Source of the DNA: Actinomadura latina NBRC 106108
GTDB lineage: Bacteria > Actinomycetota > Actinomycetes > Streptosporangiales > Streptosporangiaceae
Assembly (NCBI RefSeq): GCF_001552195.1
Contig: NZ_BCQS01000003.1
Span: forward strand, 868,001 to 932,000
Reading direction: 5' to 3'
Length of the DNA stretch: 64,000 nt
The notes beneath the pieces are model-generated. The model ran no database searches. It was not told the origin of the DNA and saw only the letters and a list, made by a program, of their open reading frames with translations. The position numbers were made by a program, and so were the translations under genes. This document shows positions 43,433 through 51,041 of this stretch, in pieces; position 1 is the first letter of the stretch, and each line of letters opens with the position of its first letter.

Positions 43433-44332
43433 TCAGCGCGAGTCGCGCATGGTGCTCGCGACCATCTCGGCCACGTGCTCGACCGTGGACACGCCGGCCT
43501 CCATCGTCGGGTTGTCGCCACTGCACACCGCGATGAGGAAGTCGTGGTCGTGTCCGGTGACGCGGCCGACGCTGTTCACCGCCCAGCCGTTCCCCTGGTT
43601 GTGGATCGGCGCCCAGCCGTTCTTCAGCGCGACCTTGTCGCCCGGACGGGCCGCCGCGCTCACGCCCCACGCCTGCTCCTTCAGGACGGACCCCATCAGG
43701 TCCAGGATGTAGTGGCGGCCCGAAGCCTTGATGGGGCTCTTGTCGGAGACCAGGTTCGCCAGCAGGCGGACCTGATCGGCCGGAGTCGTCAGGGACGAAC
43801 CCCATGAGGTGGGGAACGGTTTCGTGTTCCTCAGCCCGAACTTCTTGTTGGCCTTCCTGACGCCCTCTCCGTAGCCGGCGGCGGAGTACAGGGCGTCCGC
43901 CGCGCTGTTGTCGCTTTCACGGATCATCCGTCCGGCCAGTTCCCGCTGAGCCGCGGTCAGGGCGTGATGGCCGCGCTGCCGCTGCAGGACGAGGCTCGAC
44001 AGGATGTCGACCTTCACGATGCTGGCGGTGACGAACCGGCCCTTCTCGTTCTCTCCGAAGGACAGCCCTGTGCGGAGGTCCCTCGCCATCACCCCGGCCT
44101 TGCCCGGACGTGTCCCGAGGTAGGCGCGGACGGCGTGGCTCAGCGCCCACGCGTCGAACGGCCGGGCCTGCACCTTCGCCACGGCCGCGCCCTGCTCGGC
44201 CGTGATCGGCTCGGTGGCGCCGACGACCACGCCGCTCCTGCGGTGCGGTGCGTCGGAGGCGACCCAGTGGGCGGTGAGCCCCGCTCCGGTGGCGCCCGCG
44301 GCCAGCGCGAGCACGATGACATGACGCCGCAT
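43433..44332 (-). CDS. Class A beta-lactamase-fold serine hydrolase (exported)
   Basis: Protein of 299 residues with an N-terminal signal or anchor (VIVLALAAGATGAGLTAHWV). Catalytic motifs of the class A fold are visible: SIVK (nucleophile Ser, with Lys), SDN in IRESDNSAADALYS, and KNG in VALKNGWAP instead of KTG. The omega loop is atypical (SLTTPADQVRLLANLV) and lacks an obvious deacylating Glu, so it is more likely a peptidoglycan-related hydrolase than an antibiotic-resistance enzyme. Confidence 0.8.
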   Translation of the reverse strand: MRRHVIVLALAAGATGAGLTAHWVASDAPHRRSGVVVGATEPITAEQGAAVAKVQARPFDAWALSHAVRAYLGTRPGKAGVMARDLRTGLSFGENEKGRFVTASIVKVDILSSLVLQRQRGHHALTAAQRELAGRMIRESDNSAADALYSAAGYGEGVRKANKKFGLRNTKPFPTSWGSSLTTPADQVRLLANLVSDKSPIKASGRHYILDLMGSVLKEQAWGVSAAARPGDKVALKNGWAPIHNQGNGWAVNSVGRVTGHDHDFLIAVCSGDNPTMEAGVSTVEHVAEMVASTMRDSR

Positions 44333-44374
44333 CGATCCCCCCGAATTCGTGCGACCCGTAATGATCAGGAGTTG

Positions 44375-44830
44375 CTAGAGGACGCCCGGAAGGCGGGCCG
44401 GGCAGCCCGGCTCGCAGCGCTCGGAGTGCCGGGCGACCCGGCGCGCGTAGGCGCCGAACCGGCGGCGCAGCGCCGCCCGCGTGAACGGCCCGGTGCCCGG
44501 GAAGCCCTCGATCTCGCCGCGCCAGCGGATCAGCGTGCCCGCCGGGCAGGGCTCCAGCGTCACGTCCGCCCGGACGCGGCGCCGCGGCGGACCGGCCAGC
44601 GCGACGTACCCGTAGTGCCGCGGCGGGTCCCAGGCCACGACCTCCTCGCGCCAGGGCGGGACGGACCGGACGGCCCCGATCCCGTTCGGGTGCTCGGTGC
44701 CGTCGGCCTCGCGCCTGGCGCGGATCCAGAAGCCGCCCCACTCGCCCCACGCCTCCGCGACGCACAGATGCTTGAAGATCACATCCGGCCCGGCGCAGGA
44801 GGTGGCGGTGGCTTCGATCTCATCCGGCAT
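44375..44830 (-). CDS. SRPBCC (polyketide cyclase/START-like) protein
   Basis: Protein of 151 residues with the helix-grip pattern: EIEATATSCAGPDVIFKHL, a GIGAVRSVP strand pair, and VVAWDPPRHYGYVALAG. The C-terminal helix is rich in Arg and Cys. Such proteins bind hydrophobic ligands; the ligand is unknown. Monocistronic, 100 bases from the PIG-L gene stop. Confidence 0.72.
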   Translation of the reverse strand: MPDEIEATATSCAGPDVIFKHLCVAEAWGEWGGFWIRARREADGTEHPNGIGAVRSVPPWREEVVAWDPPRHYGYVALAGPPRRRVRADVTLEPCPAGTLIRWRGEIEGFPGTGPFTRAALRRRFGAYARRVARHSERCEPGCPARLPGVL

Positions 44831-44933
44831 GACAACCCCCCGTGTTCTGTCACATGGGGTACATGCCCGATTCGCAGTTAATTACGGCTTGTGAAGAAGT
44901 GTATTTGTAGTGTGACCGAAAACTCCTGGAAGC

Positions 44934-45863
44934 TCAGGCGGTGTCGACGACCTGGAACGACTCGGCGAGCCGGTCCTCCGGGAGGCCCGCCGCCGCGGCG
45001 TTGGCGCCCAGCCAGCCGCGCAGCATCTCCGGCAGCCCGTCGCCCATGTGCCCCGTCTGGCTCACGTGCGCGCGCAGCGCGTTCACCTTCCGCTCGAACC
45101 GGTCGGTGATGTCGACGTAGTGGTTCACGACGGGCCCGCCGCTGATCCACACCTCCCGCGCCGTCCACGCGTCCAGGCCCTCGTCGGCGAGCAGCTCCGG
45201 GAACGCGTACGGGTTGCGGGCGTCCGGGTAGACGGCGTCGAGCGCGGCCGAGCCGACCGCGCGGTGGTCGGGATGGCTCGGATAGATCCGCTCGTAGTTG
45301 CGCTCCGGGCTCGGCATCAGCACCCGGTCGGGCCGCACCTGCCGGATCACCCGGGCGATGTCGCGGCGCAGATCGAGCGTCGCCTCCACCCGGCCGTCGG
45401 AGTAGCCGAGGAACCGGACGTCGCCCACGCCGACGCACTTGGCCGCCGCGCGCTGCTCCTCCCGGCGCAGCGCCGCCATCTCCTCGCGGGACACGTTGTC
45501 GTCGAAACCGCCCGCGTCGCCGTCGGTCACCATGAGGTAGACGACCTCGATGCCCCGGTCCGTCCAGCCGGCCACCGTCCCGGCCGCGCCGAAGTCGACG
45601 TCGTCGGGGTGCGCCATCACCACCAGGATCCGCTGCAGCTCCCCGTCCTCCAGCCCCCGCCCGCCGCCATTCAACGGACGAGCTCCGCTCGGCTCACCGT
45701 CCTCCAGCCCCCGCCCGCCGCCATTCAACGGACGAGCTTCGCTCGGCTCACCGTCCTCCAGCCCCCGCCCGCCGCCATTCAACGGACGAGCTTCGCTCGG
45801 CTCATCGTTGTCCAGAACATTGGTCACGGTTTCAACAATAAGGTCATTGAACGATCCGGGCAC
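44934..45863 (-). CDS. PIG-L family deacetylase with N-terminal triple repeat
   Basis: Zinc-dependent N-acetylglucosaminyl-type deacetylase (MshB/BshB relatives). The core begins LQRILVVMAHPDDVDFGAAG (zinc ligands in AHPDD) and has HPDHRAVGSAALDAVYP (third ligand) and EVWISGGP. As called it has 309 residues, of which about 75 precede the core. Residues 20-74 are three near-identical 18-residue units (EPSEARPLNGGGRGLEDG) encoded by the 54-bp DNA repeat. The GTG at 45863 has no good ribosome site and a GTG at residue 13 is an alternative, so the true start is uncertain. It follows the nucleoside hydrolase by 37 bases. Confidence 0.8.
   Translation of the reverse strand: MPGSFNDLIVETVTNVLDNDEPSEARPLNGGGRGLEDGEPSEARPLNGGGRGLEDGEPSGARPLNGGGRGLEDGELQRILVVMAHPDDVDFGAAGTVAGWTDRGIEVVYLMVTDGDAGGFDDNVSREEMAALRREEQRAAAKCVGVGDVRFLGYSDGRVEATLDLRRDIARVIRQVRPDRVLMPSPERNYERIYPSHPDHRAVGSAALDAVYPDARNPYAFPELLADEGLDAWTAREVWISGGPVVNHYVDITDRFERKVNALRAHVSQTGHMGDGLPEMLRGWLGANAAAAGLPEDRLAESFQVVDTA
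45643..45804. repeat. Three tandem 54-bp units inside the PIG-L gene
   Basis: Units at 45643-45696, 45697-45750 and 45751-45804 are nearly identical (a C/T change in one CGAGCTTCGCTCG-type palindrome). All three stay in frame and code for 18 residues each. Confidence 0.92.
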
Positions 45864-45900
45864 ATCCGAAAGATCGGGACCTTCCCGCGCGGGACGGAAC

Positions 45901-46857
45901 TCAGCGCGAGGTCAGGGCCCTGAGCAGGCGTTCCTGGAACGCCGGCACGTCGCTGCCGACCGCGATCTTGACCGGGCGGCGGGTGTCCTCGGCGGGCAGC
46001 GAGCGCGCGTCCCACACGGTCGTGCCGCGCGTCAGCTCGCCCCGCAGCTCCACCCGGACGGGACGGTGCGTGTACTCGCCGAGCTCCGGGTCGGCGGCCA
46101 GCATCGCGGCGAGCGCGTCGTGGATGACCGCGCCCCGCCGCTTCAGCGTGGGCGTGTAGGCGACCTCGTAGAACTTCAGGACGCGGGCGGCGAAGCGGGC
46201 GACCTCGCCGTCGTGGGCGGCCAGCCGGTCGAGCCAGTCGTCGTGGACGGCCGTCGGGTGCGTCGCGTCCAGCGGCACCAGCACGACCGGCCAGTCCGCC
46301 GCGAACACCAGGTCGGCGGCCTCCGGGTCGTGCCAGATGTTCGCCTCGGCGTGCGTCGTGATGTTGCCGGGGTGGTCGAACGCGCCGCCCATCACCACGA
46401 CCTCGCGGATCAGCGACGGCAGCTCGCCGTCCAGCAGCAGCGCCGCGCCCAGGTTCGTCAGGGGGCCCGTCGCCAGCAGCGTCAGCTCGCCGGGCATCGC
46501 GCGCGCCAGCCGGACGATCTGCGCGGGCGCGGACTCGGCCACCGGCCGCCCGGCCGGGTCGGGCAGGCGGGTGTCGCCCAGGCCGTCGGTCCCGTGCCAG
46601 TCCAGGGCGTAGTGGACGTCCTGCGCCATCGGCCGGGCCGCGCCGACCGCGACGGGCACGCCCTCCGTGATCCCCGCCGCCTCCAGCACGCGCAGCGTGT
46701 TCAGCGCGCCTGTCAGCGGGTCGATGTTGCCGTGCACCGTGCCGACGCCGACGAGCTCCGCCTCGCCCGCGCGCACGAGGGAGGCCAGATAGAGCAGCGT
46801 TATGGCGTCGTCGATGCCGGTGTCGCAGTCGTACAGGAACGAAGGTCCATTCGTCAC
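45901..46857 (-). CDS. Nucleoside hydrolase
   Basis: Cleaves N-ribosidic bonds of nucleosides to base and ribose. The protein has 318 residues. The calcium-binding N-terminus reads [17 protein letters not shown] (DxDxxxDD type). [30 protein letters not shown], and the metal/ribose segment [13 protein letters not shown] are conserved. GTG start with a poor ribosome site. Divergent from dhaK (70 bases) and followed by the PIG-L gene. Confidence 0.9.
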   Translation of the reverse strand: MTNGPSFLYDCDTGIDDAITLLYLASLVRAGEAELVGVGTVHGNIDPLTGALNTLRVLEAAGITEGVPVAVGAARPMAQDVHYALDWHGTDGLGDTRLPDPAGRPVAESAPAQIVRLARAMPGELTLLATGPLTNLGAALLLDGELPSLIREVVVMGGAFDHPGNITTHAEANIWHDPEAADLVFAADWPVVLVPLDATHPTAVHDDWLDRLAAHDGEVARFAARVLKFYEVAYTPTLKRRGAVIHDALAAMLAADPELGEYTHRPVRVELRGELTRGTTVWDARSLPAEDTRRPVKIAVGSDVPAFQERLLRALTSR

Positions 46858-46927
46858 GCAGGCAACCTATCCGGATCTTGCCGATCCCGGATTGGGCCTG
46901 GGACGCGGCGCCGCACGGGGGTACAGC

Positions 46928-47929
46928 ATGAGCATGCGCAAACTCATCAACGCCCCGGCGGACGTGGTCTCCGACGCGCTGCGCGGACTGGCCGCCGCGC
47001 ATCCCGAACTGAACGTCGACCCGGAGAACGGCACCGTCGTGCGGGCGGACGCGCCGCGCGCCGGGAAGGTCGCCCTGGTGTCGGGCGGCGGGTCCGGTCA
47101 CGAGCCGCTGCACGCCGGGTTCGTCGGCCACGGCATGCTGGACGCGGCCTGCTGCGGCGAGGTGTTCACCTCGCCCGTGCCCGACCAGATCATCGCGGCG
47201 ACGATGGCGGTGAACGGCGGCGCCGGCGTCCTCCACCTGGTGAAGAACTACACCGGCGATGTCATGAACTTCCAGCTGGCCGCCGAGCTCGCGGAAGACG
47301 AGGAGATCGAAGTCACGTCCGTGATCGTCAACGACGACGTCGCCGTGGAGGACAGCACCTTCACCGCGGGGCGGCGGGGAACGGGCGCCACCCTGTTCGC
47401 CGAGAAGATCGCCGGTGCGCTCGCGGAGGAGGGCGCCGCGCTGGACGCCGTCGCGGCGGTGGCGCGGGAGGTGAACGAGCGCAGCCGGTCGTTCGGCGTG
47501 GCGCTGTCGTCCTGCACGGTCCCGGCCGCCGGGACGCCCACGTTCGAGCTGGGCGAGGACGAGATGGAGCTCGGCATCGGCATCCACGGCGAGCCCGGCC
47601 GCGAACGCGTCCGGGCCGGCACGGCGACGCAGATCGTGGACGCCTCGCTCAGCGCGATCGACGCGGACATGCGGCTGTCCGGATCCGAGGTGCTCGTGCT
47701 GGTCAACGGGATGGGCGGCACCCCCCTGATCGAGCAGTACGTCGCCTACGCGGCGGCGGCCGAGTGGCTGGAGGGGCACGGCGCGACCGTCGTCCGCCGC
47801 CTGGTCGGGCCGTACGTGACCAGCCTGGAGATGGCCGGCTGCATGGTCAGCGTGTGCCGGGTGACGCCCGAGCTGACCCGGCTCTGGGACGCGCCCGTCG
47901 AGACGCCGGGACTGCGGTGGGGCCGTTGA
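46928..47929 (+). CDS. dhaK: Dihydroxyacetone kinase subunit DhaK
   Basis: Binds dihydroxyacetone covalently through a histidine for phosphorylation by DhaL-ADP. The 333-residue protein has [16 protein letters not shown] at the N-terminus, [27 protein letters not shown], and the substrate His in the [13 protein letters not shown] segment. ATG at 46928 follows GGGGG at six bases; an ATG two codons later is possible. First gene of dhaKLM. Confidence 0.94.
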   Translation: MSMRKLINAPADVVSDALRGLAAAHPELNVDPENGTVVRADAPRAGKVALVSGGGSGHEPLHAGFVGHGMLDAACCGEVFTSPVPDQIIAATMAVNGGAGVLHLVKNYTGDVMNFQLAAELAEDEEIEVTSVIVNDDVAVEDSTFTAGRRGTGATLFAEKIAGALAEEGAALDAVAAVAREVNERSRSFGVALSSCTVPAAGTPTFELGEDEMELGIGIHGEPGRERVRAGTATQIVDASLSAIDADMRLSGSEVLVLVNGMGGTPLIEQYVAYAAAAEWLEGHGATVVRRLVGPYVTSLEMAGCMVSVCRVTPELTRLWDAPVETPGLRWGR

Positions 47930-48549
47930 ACGCGGCAGATCTCGCCGCCTGGATCCGGCACGCGGCCGAGCTGGTGTCGGCCGACGCCGAGCGGCTCACC
48001 CGGCTGGACGCGGCCATCGGCGACGGCGACCACGGCCACAACCTCGACCGGGGCTTCCGGGCCGCCGTCGAGGCGCTCCCGGACGACGCCCCGCCCGGGA
48101 AGGTGCTGATCGCCGCCGGACGGGCCGTCGTGTCGAAGACCGGCGGCGCGTCCGGCCCCCTGTACGGGACGCTGCTGCGCCGCGCCGGCAAGTCGCTCGG
48201 CGACGCCGAAGAGGTCGGCGCCGCCGCGCTCGGCGCCGCGCTCCGGGCCGGGCTGGACGGCGTCCGGGACCTCGGGAAGGCCGAGGACGGCGACAAGACG
48301 ATGGTCGACGCGCTGGCGCCGGCCGTCGCGGCCTACGAGGCGGCGCTGGCGGACGGCGCGGACCTCGCCGGCTGCGTGCGCGCCGCCGCCGGCGCCGCGG
48401 CCGAGGGCGCCGACGGCACCGTCCCGATGCAGGCGCGCAAGGGGCGGGCCAGCTACCTGGGGCCGCGCAGCGTCGGGCACATGGACCCCGGCGCCTCGTC
48501 CAGCGCGCTGCTGCTGCGCGGGCTCGCCGACGTCGCGGGGGAGGGCTGA
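47926..48549 (+). CDS. dhaL: Dihydroxyacetone kinase ADP-binding subunit DhaL
   Basis: Protein of 207 residues; all-helical ADP-binding subunit with the Asp-rich metal motif [32 protein letters not shown] and the C-terminal [20 protein letters not shown] (in parts). I take the TTG at 47926, which overlaps the dhaK stop (TTGA); an in-frame GTG at 47917 is equally possible. Works between DhaK and DhaM. Confidence 0.92.
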   Translation: MNAADLAAWIRHAAELVSADAERLTRLDAAIGDGDHGHNLDRGFRAAVEALPDDAPPGKVLIAAGRAVVSKTGGASGPLYGTLLRRAGKSLGDAEEVGAAALGAALRAGLDGVRDLGKAEDGDKTMVDALAPAVAAYEAALADGADLAGCVRAAAGAAAEGADGTVPMQARKGRASYLGPRSVGHMDPGASSSALLLRGLADVAGEG

Positions 48550-48550
48550 C

Positions 48551-48937
48551 ATGGTCGGGATCGTGATCATCTCGCACAGCCGGACGCTCGCCGAGGGCGT
48601 CGCCGAGGTCGCCCGCGCGATGGGCGTCGGCAAGGCCGTGGTCGAACCCGCCGGCGGCGACTCCGAAGGGCGGCTCGGCACCAGCATCGACCTGGTCGAG
48701 CAGGCCGTCGCGGCGGCGGACGAGGGGGAGGGCGTCGTGCTGCTCGCCGACCTCGGCAGCTCCGTCCTCACCGCGAAGATGCTCATCGAGGACACGGGCG
48801 GCGACGACGTCCTGCTCGCGGACGCGCCGCTGGTCGAGGGCGCGGTCGCGGCGGCGTCCATGGCCGCGACCGGCGCCGGGCTCGCCGCCGTCCACGCCGC
48901 GGCCGAGTCCGCCCGCGACCACCGCAAGAGCGGCTGA
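48551..48937 (+). CDS. dhaM: PTS-dependent dihydroxyacetone kinase phosphotransferase DhaM
   Basis: EIIA(Man)-like phosphoryl carrier of 128 residues. The phospho-acceptor His lies in GIVIISHSRTLAEG near the N-terminus; VVLLADLGSSVLTAKMLIED is the conserved core. It has only the EIIA domain and no HPr or enzyme I fusion, so it relies on the general PTS encoded elsewhere. One base separates it from dhaL. Confidence 0.92.
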   Translation: MVGIVIISHSRTLAEGVAEVARAMGVGKAVVEPAGGDSEGRLGTSIDLVEQAVAAADEGEGVVLLADLGSSVLTAKMLIEDTGGDDVLLADAPLVEGAVAAASMAATGAGLAAVHAAAESARDHRKSG

Positions 48938-48948
48938 GCGGCTGAGCG

Positions 48949-48982
48949 GCCGTGGGCGGGCCGGGACCAACCCGCCCACGGC
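48949..48982. terminator. Terminator between dhaM and the emfourin gene
   Basis: Perfect 12-base arms (GCCGTGGGCGGG / CCCGCCCACGGC) flank a ten-base loop between two convergent stops. Confidence 0.85.
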
Positions 48983-48986
48983 GGCT

Positions 48987-49295
48987 TCAGGTCGTGTCGG
49001 GGCCCGCGTCCGGGCCGTGGAGGAGGGCGCCGAGGACGGAGCCGACGCCGGCCGTCGGGTCGCCCCGCACCTCGAAGACGCGGGGCTCCTCGTCCGGCTC
49101 GTCCACCGTGACCCGGTAGGCGGGGAGGTCGGCGCCGATCTCGTCCGGCTCGCCGCGCTCCTGGGCGGCGGCGAGCGCGTCCACCGCCGCCCGGATGCGG
49201 CCGGCCCGCCCGGCGGGGAGCGCGGCGGTGTCGTACAGCGCGACGACGGTGTTCCGGCCGGTGAACCCGCCGGCGCTCTCGATCTTCACGCGCAT
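48987..49295 (-). CDS. Emfourin-like protealysin inhibitor
   Basis: Protein of 102 residues starting MRVKIESAGGFTGRNTVVAL, which fits the emfourin family of small inhibitors of M4 metalloproteases. No signal peptide. It stands 21 bases downstream of an M4 protease gene on the same strand, the classic gene pair, so it probably blocks that enzyme inside the cell. Confidence 0.82.
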   Translation of the reverse strand: MRVKIESAGGFTGRNTVVALYDTAALPAGRAGRIRAAVDALAAAQERGEPDEIGADLPAYRVTVDEPDEEPRVFEVRGDPTAGVGSVLGALLHGPDAGPDTT

Positions 49296-49316
49296 GAACG
49301 CCTCCCCGCCGGTCGC

Positions 49317-50756
49317 CTACTTGCTGAAGGCCCGGCGCAACTCGTCCAGTTCGTCCCGGAGGATGTCATCGTCCTCCAGCGACCCCCGCCTGGCCAGTTT
49401 CTCCGGGGCGACGACCTGGTACTCGGGCATCTGCATGGTGCCGCAGCAGCGCGACCTGTCCTGGTCGGCCCGCAGGCTCGCCGAGTGCTCGTCGTGCGCC
49501 TCGACCTCCGTCACGTCCCGCCCGTCGCCGGTGTAGCCGGGGTCGGTCATCGCCATCTGCCCGCTCATCAGGTCGCGCAGCGGCGTCGCCGCCGTCGTGA
49601 TCTCGCGGACCGCGAACCGGTTCCGGATGAACGTCCGGTAGATCGCCGGGTCGCCGCGGCCCGCCGACACCTCCAGCATCTTGTTCGCGACGTCCACGTA
49701 CCGGGCGCCGGTCGCCGGGGACGCCGCGATCGCGTCGAACACCAGCCTGCAGAGCGCGGACGCCGTCTCGATCAGCACGATCGTCGCGTCCTTCGTGCGC
49801 CGCTGCCGGCTCATCTCGAACGTGAACATGTCCGCGAGGACGTCGTAGATCGCGCCGGTGAACACCTGCGAGATCGCGTGGACCTCGTTGCCGACCTGGC
49901 CGAGCTTGAGGTCGTTGTCGGCGTTCCGCAGCCCGGACGGCATGCCGAGCGCCTTGCCGAACTCCTCCGCCAGCTCCGACAGGAACGACTTGTCGTGCAG
50001 GTTCGCCTTGGTGAGCGCGACGAGGGCCTCCGCCTGGTCCGGCTCGGCCAGCGCCAGGAAGATCGCGGTGATGTCGCCGAACGCCTCGTGCAGCCCGCCC
50101 GTCTGCGGCGGGTTGTCCGCCGACAGCCAGCCCGGCTTGAGGCCGTCCAGGACCGCGTGCCCGGTCTCGTGCGCCACGATGTCGAGCGACCGGCACGTGT
50201 GCAGGACGGCGCCGTCCCCCTGCGGCGTGAAGAACAGGAACTTGAGCGCCTTCGCCGTCCTGCTGTAGAAGGCGTTCGCGCCCTCGCCGGCGTGCGGGAA
50301 CACCGTGATGCGGTCGGTGTTGCCGCCGACGTTCCACGCGAACGGGATCGGGTCGCCGCCGTTGTGCCGCTCGTACATGGCGATCGTCTGCCGGACGACG
50401 GCGAACGCGTGCGCGCAGTCGAACTGCGGGCTTCCGGCGGCGAACACGAAGTCGCCGCTGATGTTGCGGACGACCGGGGTCACGCCCTCCAGCTCCGTCC
50501 GGACGCGGGCGTCGGTCGGGCCGTTCAGCACCACGGTCGGGATGAACGCCAGCCGGGCGCCGAGGTCGGTGACCGAGGGGTCCTGCTTGTAGACGAGGAA
50601 CCGGTGCCCGGTCCTCAGCGGCGCCGGAACCGGCACCGGACGAGGCGCGGGCCCGGGAACCGGGGGGACCGCTCGCCGTACTCGCTGGGCGGGAATGTCG
50701 ATCAGCATCGATTCGGCGTCCCGCGGCGCCTGGAAGTCCTGCTGGTGGATCGTCAT
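49317..50756 (-). CDS. M4 family metallopeptidase (protealysin-like), no signal peptide
   Basis: Thermolysin-family zinc protease of 479 residues. The catalytic HETGHAV (near 194-198) and downstream glutamate in GGLHEAFGDI are intact. The N-terminus (MTIHQQDFQAPRDAE) shows no signal sequence but carries a short Pro-rich segment typical of protealysin-like enzymes. C-terminal residues 390-479 are a charged extension with CC. ATG at 50756 with GGGGAAGG eight bases upstream. Co-transcribed with the emfourin-like inhibitor. Confidence 0.88.
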   Translation of the reverse strand: MTIHQQDFQAPRDAESMLIDIPAQRVRRAVPPVPGPAPRPVPVPAPLRTGHRFLVYKQDPSVTDLGARLAFIPTVVLNGPTDARVRTELEGVTPVVRNISGDFVFAAGSPQFDCAHAFAVVRQTIAMYERHNGGDPIPFAWNVGGNTDRITVFPHAGEGANAFYSRTAKALKFLFFTPQGDGAVLHTCRSLDIVAHETGHAVLDGLKPGWLSADNPPQTGGLHEAFGDITAIFLALAEPDQAEALVALTKANLHDKSFLSELAEEFGKALGMPSGLRNADNDLKLGQVGNEVHAISQVFTGAIYDVLADMFTFEMSRQRRTKDATIVLIETASALCRLVFDAIAASPATGARYVDVANKMLEVSAGRGDPAIYRTFIRNRFAVREITTAATPLRDLMSGQMAMTDPGYTGDGRDVTEVEAHDEHSASLRADQDRSRCCGTMQMPEYQVVAPEKLARRGSLEDDDILRDELDELRRAFSK

Positions 50757-50810
50757 CGAAACCACCTTCCCCTGACAGTGCGCGAGGTCCTGATGACCCT
50801 GCGCCCCTGC

Positions 50811-50881
50811 GAGCGGACATGCGGCGTCGAAGTGCGGGGCCTTCACCCGTGGACCGGCGCGGCCGGCTCATATGTCCGCTC
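50811..50881. promoter_or_regulatory. Widely spaced inverted repeat upstream of the M4 protease
   Basis: GAGCGGACAT (50811-50820) and its exact complement ATGTCCGCTC (50872-50881) are 51 bases apart in the divergent gap with pcrA. This fits two binding sites in opposite orientation or a looping operator. Confidence 0.45.
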
Positions 50882-51027
50882 CGTCTGCCCAACGTCCGCC
50901 GGGCGCGAGATCCAATCAACCCCGGGGACGTGAAAAGCAGGCCATCTGTCCACATGCTGCCGCGGGGGCCCGCGCGGGCGGGCGCGGCCGGACTCCGGGA
51001 CGCGCCGAAAACGTCCGCGCCGCGCCG

Positions 51028-51033
51028 TAGACT
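51028..51033 (+). promoter_or_regulatory. pcrA -10 element, probably leaderless
   Basis: TAGACT ends five bases before GTG 51039 and eight before ATG 51042. Transcription would therefore start on or beside the start codon, and no ribosome site is present. Confidence 0.5.
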
Positions 51034-51041
51034 CGCTCGTG

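Noticed and set aside
43433..44332. Antibiotic-resistance beta-lactamase
   Set aside because: SIVK and SDN fit the class A fold, but KTG is KNG and the omega-loop Glu is not evident; called a serine hydrolase only.
45643..45804. CRISPR-like array
   Set aside because: Three direct 54-bp units without spacers, fully in frame within a coding sequence; a tandem coding repeat instead.
45550..48549. 999-codon plus-strand frame ending in dhaL
   Set aside because: Only the last 207 codons are the real dhaL; the rest runs antisense to the nucleoside hydrolase and out of frame with dhaK.
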